From contig NZ_CP028158.1 in NCBI RefSeq assembly GCF_003030345.1, positions 682,001-746,000 on the forward strand: a stretch of 64,000 bases of DNA, read 5' to 3'. Numbering within the stretch: position 1 is the stretch's first letter; each line of letters begins with the position of its first letter. Of the stretch, positions 62,143 through 64,000 are shown one piece after another. The notes beneath the pieces were generated by a model. That model was given only the letters and a program-made list of their open reading frames with translations, had not been told where the DNA came from and searched no databases. Position numbers and translations under genes: made by a program. The stretch is from Plantactinospora sp. BC1. GTDB taxonomy: Bacteria > Actinomycetota > Actinomycetes > Mycobacteriales > Micromonosporaceae.

Positions 62143-62718
62143 ATGACCCACCAGGTGCACGCATTCGAGCCGCCCGAGCGGTTCGTCGCCGGAACTGTGG
62201 GTCCGCCGGGTGAGCGGACGTTCTTCCTCCAGGCGCGCGGCGGCGGCCGGCTGGTCAGCGTCGCCCTGGAGAAGGTCCAGGTCTCGCTGCTGGCCGAGAA
62301 GCTGGAGGAGCTGCTGACCGAGGCGCACCGGCGGTTCGGTGTCGAGCTGCCCGAGCCGCCCCCGGTCACCTCCGACAACGAGCCGCTGGACACGCCGGTC
62401 GACGAGGAGTTCCGGGTCGGCACCCTCGGTCTCGCCTTCGACGTCGACACCGCGACGGTGGTGATCGAGGCGATCGCGGCCGGGGAGGCCGAGGCGGAGG
62501 TCGAACTCGGCGGCGAGGAAGAGGTCGACGAGGACGAGGAGGAGCCCGACGACGACCTCGACCGGCTCCGGGTCCGGTTGACCCCGCAGGCGGCCCGCGA
62601 GTTCATCGAGCGGGCCCGCCGGGTGGTGGCGGCCGGCCGGCCGCCGTGCCCGCTCTGCGGCCAGCCGCTCGACCCGGCCGGCCACCTCTGTCCCCGACAC
62701 AACGGCTACCACCGGTGA
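62143..62718 (+). CDS. DUF3090 family protein
   Basis: A 191-residue protein: FEPPERFVAGTVGPPGERTF and FLQARGGGRLVSVALEKVQV open the domain, a long acidic insert (Glu/Asp run, about 118-140) follows, and the end has a probable zinc site, CPLCGQPLDPAGHLCPRHNG. The family is restricted to actinobacteria and relatives and lies between the phosphomutase-like and SCO1664-like genes, whose functions are likewise unknown. The SCO1664-like gene starts 32 bases later, so they are probably one operon. Confidence 0.9.
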   Translation: MTHQVHAFEPPERFVAGTVGPPGERTFFLQARGGGRLVSVALEKVQVSLLAEKLEELLTEAHRRFGVELPEPPPVTSDNEPLDTPVDEEFRVGTLGLAFDVDTATVVIEAIAAGEAEAEVELGGEEEVDEDEEEPDDDLDRLRVRLTPQAAREFIERARRVVAAGRPPCPLCGQPLDPAGHLCPRHNGYHR

Positions 62719-62749
62719 CGGTCGCCGTGCTGCCGCCGGGACCGCCCCG

Positions 62750-63568
62750 GTGACCTCCTCCGAACTGCGACCCGTGCTGGACGAGAGCGACGCGCTGCGC
62801 CTCCTGGAAGGGGGCGAATTCGAGCTGGAGGGTCGGCTGGTCGACGCCTCCAACACGACCCTGCGGGGGTTCCTGACCCTGGACGGGGTGACCGCCCGCT
62901 GCGTCTACAAGCCGATCCGGGGTGAGCGGCCGCTCTGGGACTTCCCGGACGGGACCCTGGCCGGTCGGGAGGTCTCGGCGTACCTGCTCTCCCGGGCCAC
63001 CGGGTGGGACCTGGTCCCGCCGACCGTTCTGCGGGACGGTCCGCTCGGCCCCGGCGCCTGCCAGCTCTGGATCGACGAGCCGGAGCAGGCCGAGCCGCTG
63101 GTCGGGTTCGTACCCGCCCGGAGCCTGCCGGCCCGGTGGTTCCGGGTCGCGGCCGCCCGGGACGAGGACGGCGCCCCGTACGCCCTGGCGCACGCCGACG
63201 ACCCCCGGCTGGCCCGGCTCGCCGTCCTCGACGCGGTGATCAACAACGCGGACCGCAAGGGCGGGCACGTGCTCGTCGGGGCGGACGACCGGATCTACGG
63301 CGTCGACCACGGCGTCTGCTTCCACTTCGAGGAGAAGCTCCGCACGGTGCTCTGGGGCTGGGCGGGCCGGGACCTGCCGCCGGACGCGCTGGAGATGCTG
63401 ACCGAGCTGTCCCGGGGGCTGACCGGCCCGCTGGGGGAGAGCCTGGCCGAGCACCTGACCCTCGGCGAGGTCGCCGCGCTGGCCCGCCGGGTCGACCGGC
63501 TGCTCGCGACGGCCCGGTTTCCGGAGCCCTCCGAGGAGTGGCCGGCCATCCCCTGGCCGCCGATCTGA
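62750..63568 (+). CDS. SCO1664 family protein (PI3/4-kinase-like fold)
   Basis: A 272-residue protein. ARCVYKPIRGERPLWDFPDG carries a lysine resembling the ATP-binding Lys of atypical kinases, LAVLDAVINNADRKGGHVLV the catalytic Asp and Asn, and IYGVDHGVCFH the metal-binding Asp, so it has the key residues of a PI3/4-kinase-like phosphotransferase. Activity has not been shown for this family as far as I know. GTG start. It precedes mshC by 119 bases. Confidence 0.88.
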   Translation: MTSSELRPVLDESDALRLLEGGEFELEGRLVDASNTTLRGFLTLDGVTARCVYKPIRGERPLWDFPDGTLAGREVSAYLLSRATGWDLVPPTVLRDGPLGPGACQLWIDEPEQAEPLVGFVPARSLPARWFRVAAARDEDGAPYALAHADDPRLARLAVLDAVINNADRKGGHVLVGADDRIYGVDHGVCFHFEEKLRTVLWGWAGRDLPPDALEMLTELSRGLTGPLGESLAEHLTLGEVAALARRVDRLLATARFPEPSEEWPAIPWPPI

Positions 63569-63674
63569 GCCGCGCCTCCGGCGCCGCCGTCCCGGGTCTC
63601 CGGGCGGGCCGGTCGGTGCTGTCGATCTGATCACCCCTGCCCTCGCGCCGGGGATTCGCGTCGGTCCGGCTGAC

Positions 63675-63680
63675 TAGGCT
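63675..63680 (+). promoter_or_regulatory. Probable -10 box (TAGGCT) of mshC
   Basis: TAGGCT ends seven bases before the ATG at 63688. With no ribosome-binding site present this fits a leaderless mshC message. Confidence 0.4.
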
Positions 63681-63687
63681 GGTGACC

Positions 63688-64000
63688 ATGGAAACCTGGA
63701 TGGGTCACGAGATTCCGCGGCTGCCGGGCAGGGGACCGCGGCTCGCGCTGTACGACTCGGCACGCCGCGGCGTGCACCCGACCCGCCCCTCCGGGCCGGC
63801 GACGATGTACGTCTGCGGGATCACTCCGTACGACGCGACCCATCTGGGGCATGCCGCGACGATGATCGCCTTCGACCTCGTACAGCGGGTGTGGCGGGAC
63901 GGCGGCCATCAGGTCAGCTACGTGCAGAACGTCACCGACATCGACGATCCGCTGCTGGAGCGGGCCGAACGGGACGGCGAGGACTGGGTGGTCCTGGCGA
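63688..64000 (+). CDS. mshC: Mycothiol ligase MshC, N-terminal part
   Basis: The first 104 codons of the Cys:GlcN-Ins ligase, which joins cysteine to glucosaminyl-inositol in mycothiol synthesis. [17 protein letters not shown] contains the zinc-binding Cys43 and the class I adenylation motif HLGH (52-55); [15 protein letters not shown] is typical of MshC and cysteinyl-tRNA synthetases. The opening ([19 protein letters not shown]) separates it from CysS. The gene runs off the right edge. It anchors the organism to the actinobacteria. Confidence 0.95.
   Translation, partial: METWMGHEIPRLPGRGPRLALYDSARRGVHPTRPSGPATMYVCGITPYDATHLGHAATMIAFDLVQRVWRDGGHQVSYVQNVTDIDDPLLERAERDGEDWVVLA

Overview
The window is a very GC-rich chromosomal stretch from an actinobacterium, most likely of the Micromonosporaceae (inference). 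Support comes from the start of mshC (mycothiol ligase) at the right edge, an F420-type LLM oxidoreductase, actinobacterial marker families (DUF5703, DUF3090, the SCO1664 and MSMEG_4193 families), a CBM2-tagged secreted enzyme, and frequent leaderless starts (a TANNNT box 6-7 bases before the start codon). I see no tRNA, rRNA, CRISPR, insertion sequence or prophage.

Layout. 1-3305: two-component kinase/regulator divergent from an ABC exporter pair. 3339-6759: a P-loop-less kinase-like protein, a DksA/TraR-type zinc protein, two DUF72 proteins and a DUF2267 protein. 6873-11612: cytoplasmic GH3 glycosidase divergent from a secreted sugar dehydrogenase-CBM2 fusion. 11728-18841: MFS transporter coupled to a Clp-N/HTH regulator with twin operators, RNase HI, a divergent PRPP synthetase, a cholesterol-oxidase-like flavoenzyme, a methyltransferase and an IMPase-family phosphatase. 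18885-23997: a NuoF-like/ferredoxin fusion coupled to a haem-binding ferric-reductase-like membrane protein, then an OFA-family transporter with a 40-residue partner. 24254-25182: a sirtuin gene abutting the 3' scrap of an ADP-forming acyl-CoA ligase.

25259-30663 resembles a DosR/DevR dormancy module: DevS-like kinase, DevR-like regulator, two Acg-type nitroreductases and a DoxX protein, with DosR-box-like palindromes. 30797-37310 is mixed metabolism (SDR, DHFR-like, ABM, winged-helix, PLP dehydratase, DoxX-like, YbhB, double GNAT). 37320-40132: GH43 glycosidase divergent from a LacI regulator with operator-like palindromes; similar motifs lie upstream of the GH3 gene, hinting at one regulon.

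Two units look least described. At 40429-42183 a short protein made of 21-residue Asp/Gly/Ala repeats is followed after 9 bases by a JmjC/cupin-4 oxygenase, resembling a modified-peptide system. At 42216-46846 four overlapping or closely spaced genes encode an 86-residue helical protein, a helical protein of unknown role, a single-domain FtsK/SpoIIIE ATPase and a coiled-coil membrane protein, resembling a pared-down type VII-like or DNA-handling apparatus.

47097-64000 carries a NYN-like protein, a ClpC-type unfoldase, DUF3140, MFS, LysR, ThuA, a hemerythrin, an M20 peptidase, an aldo/keto reductase, the LLM oxidoreductase, UppP, and the phosphomutase-DUF3090-SCO1664-mshC block. A recurring oddity is short tandem repeats that duplicate the stop-codon region of genes (11595-11678, 27003-27056, 52779-52833, 52854-52952).
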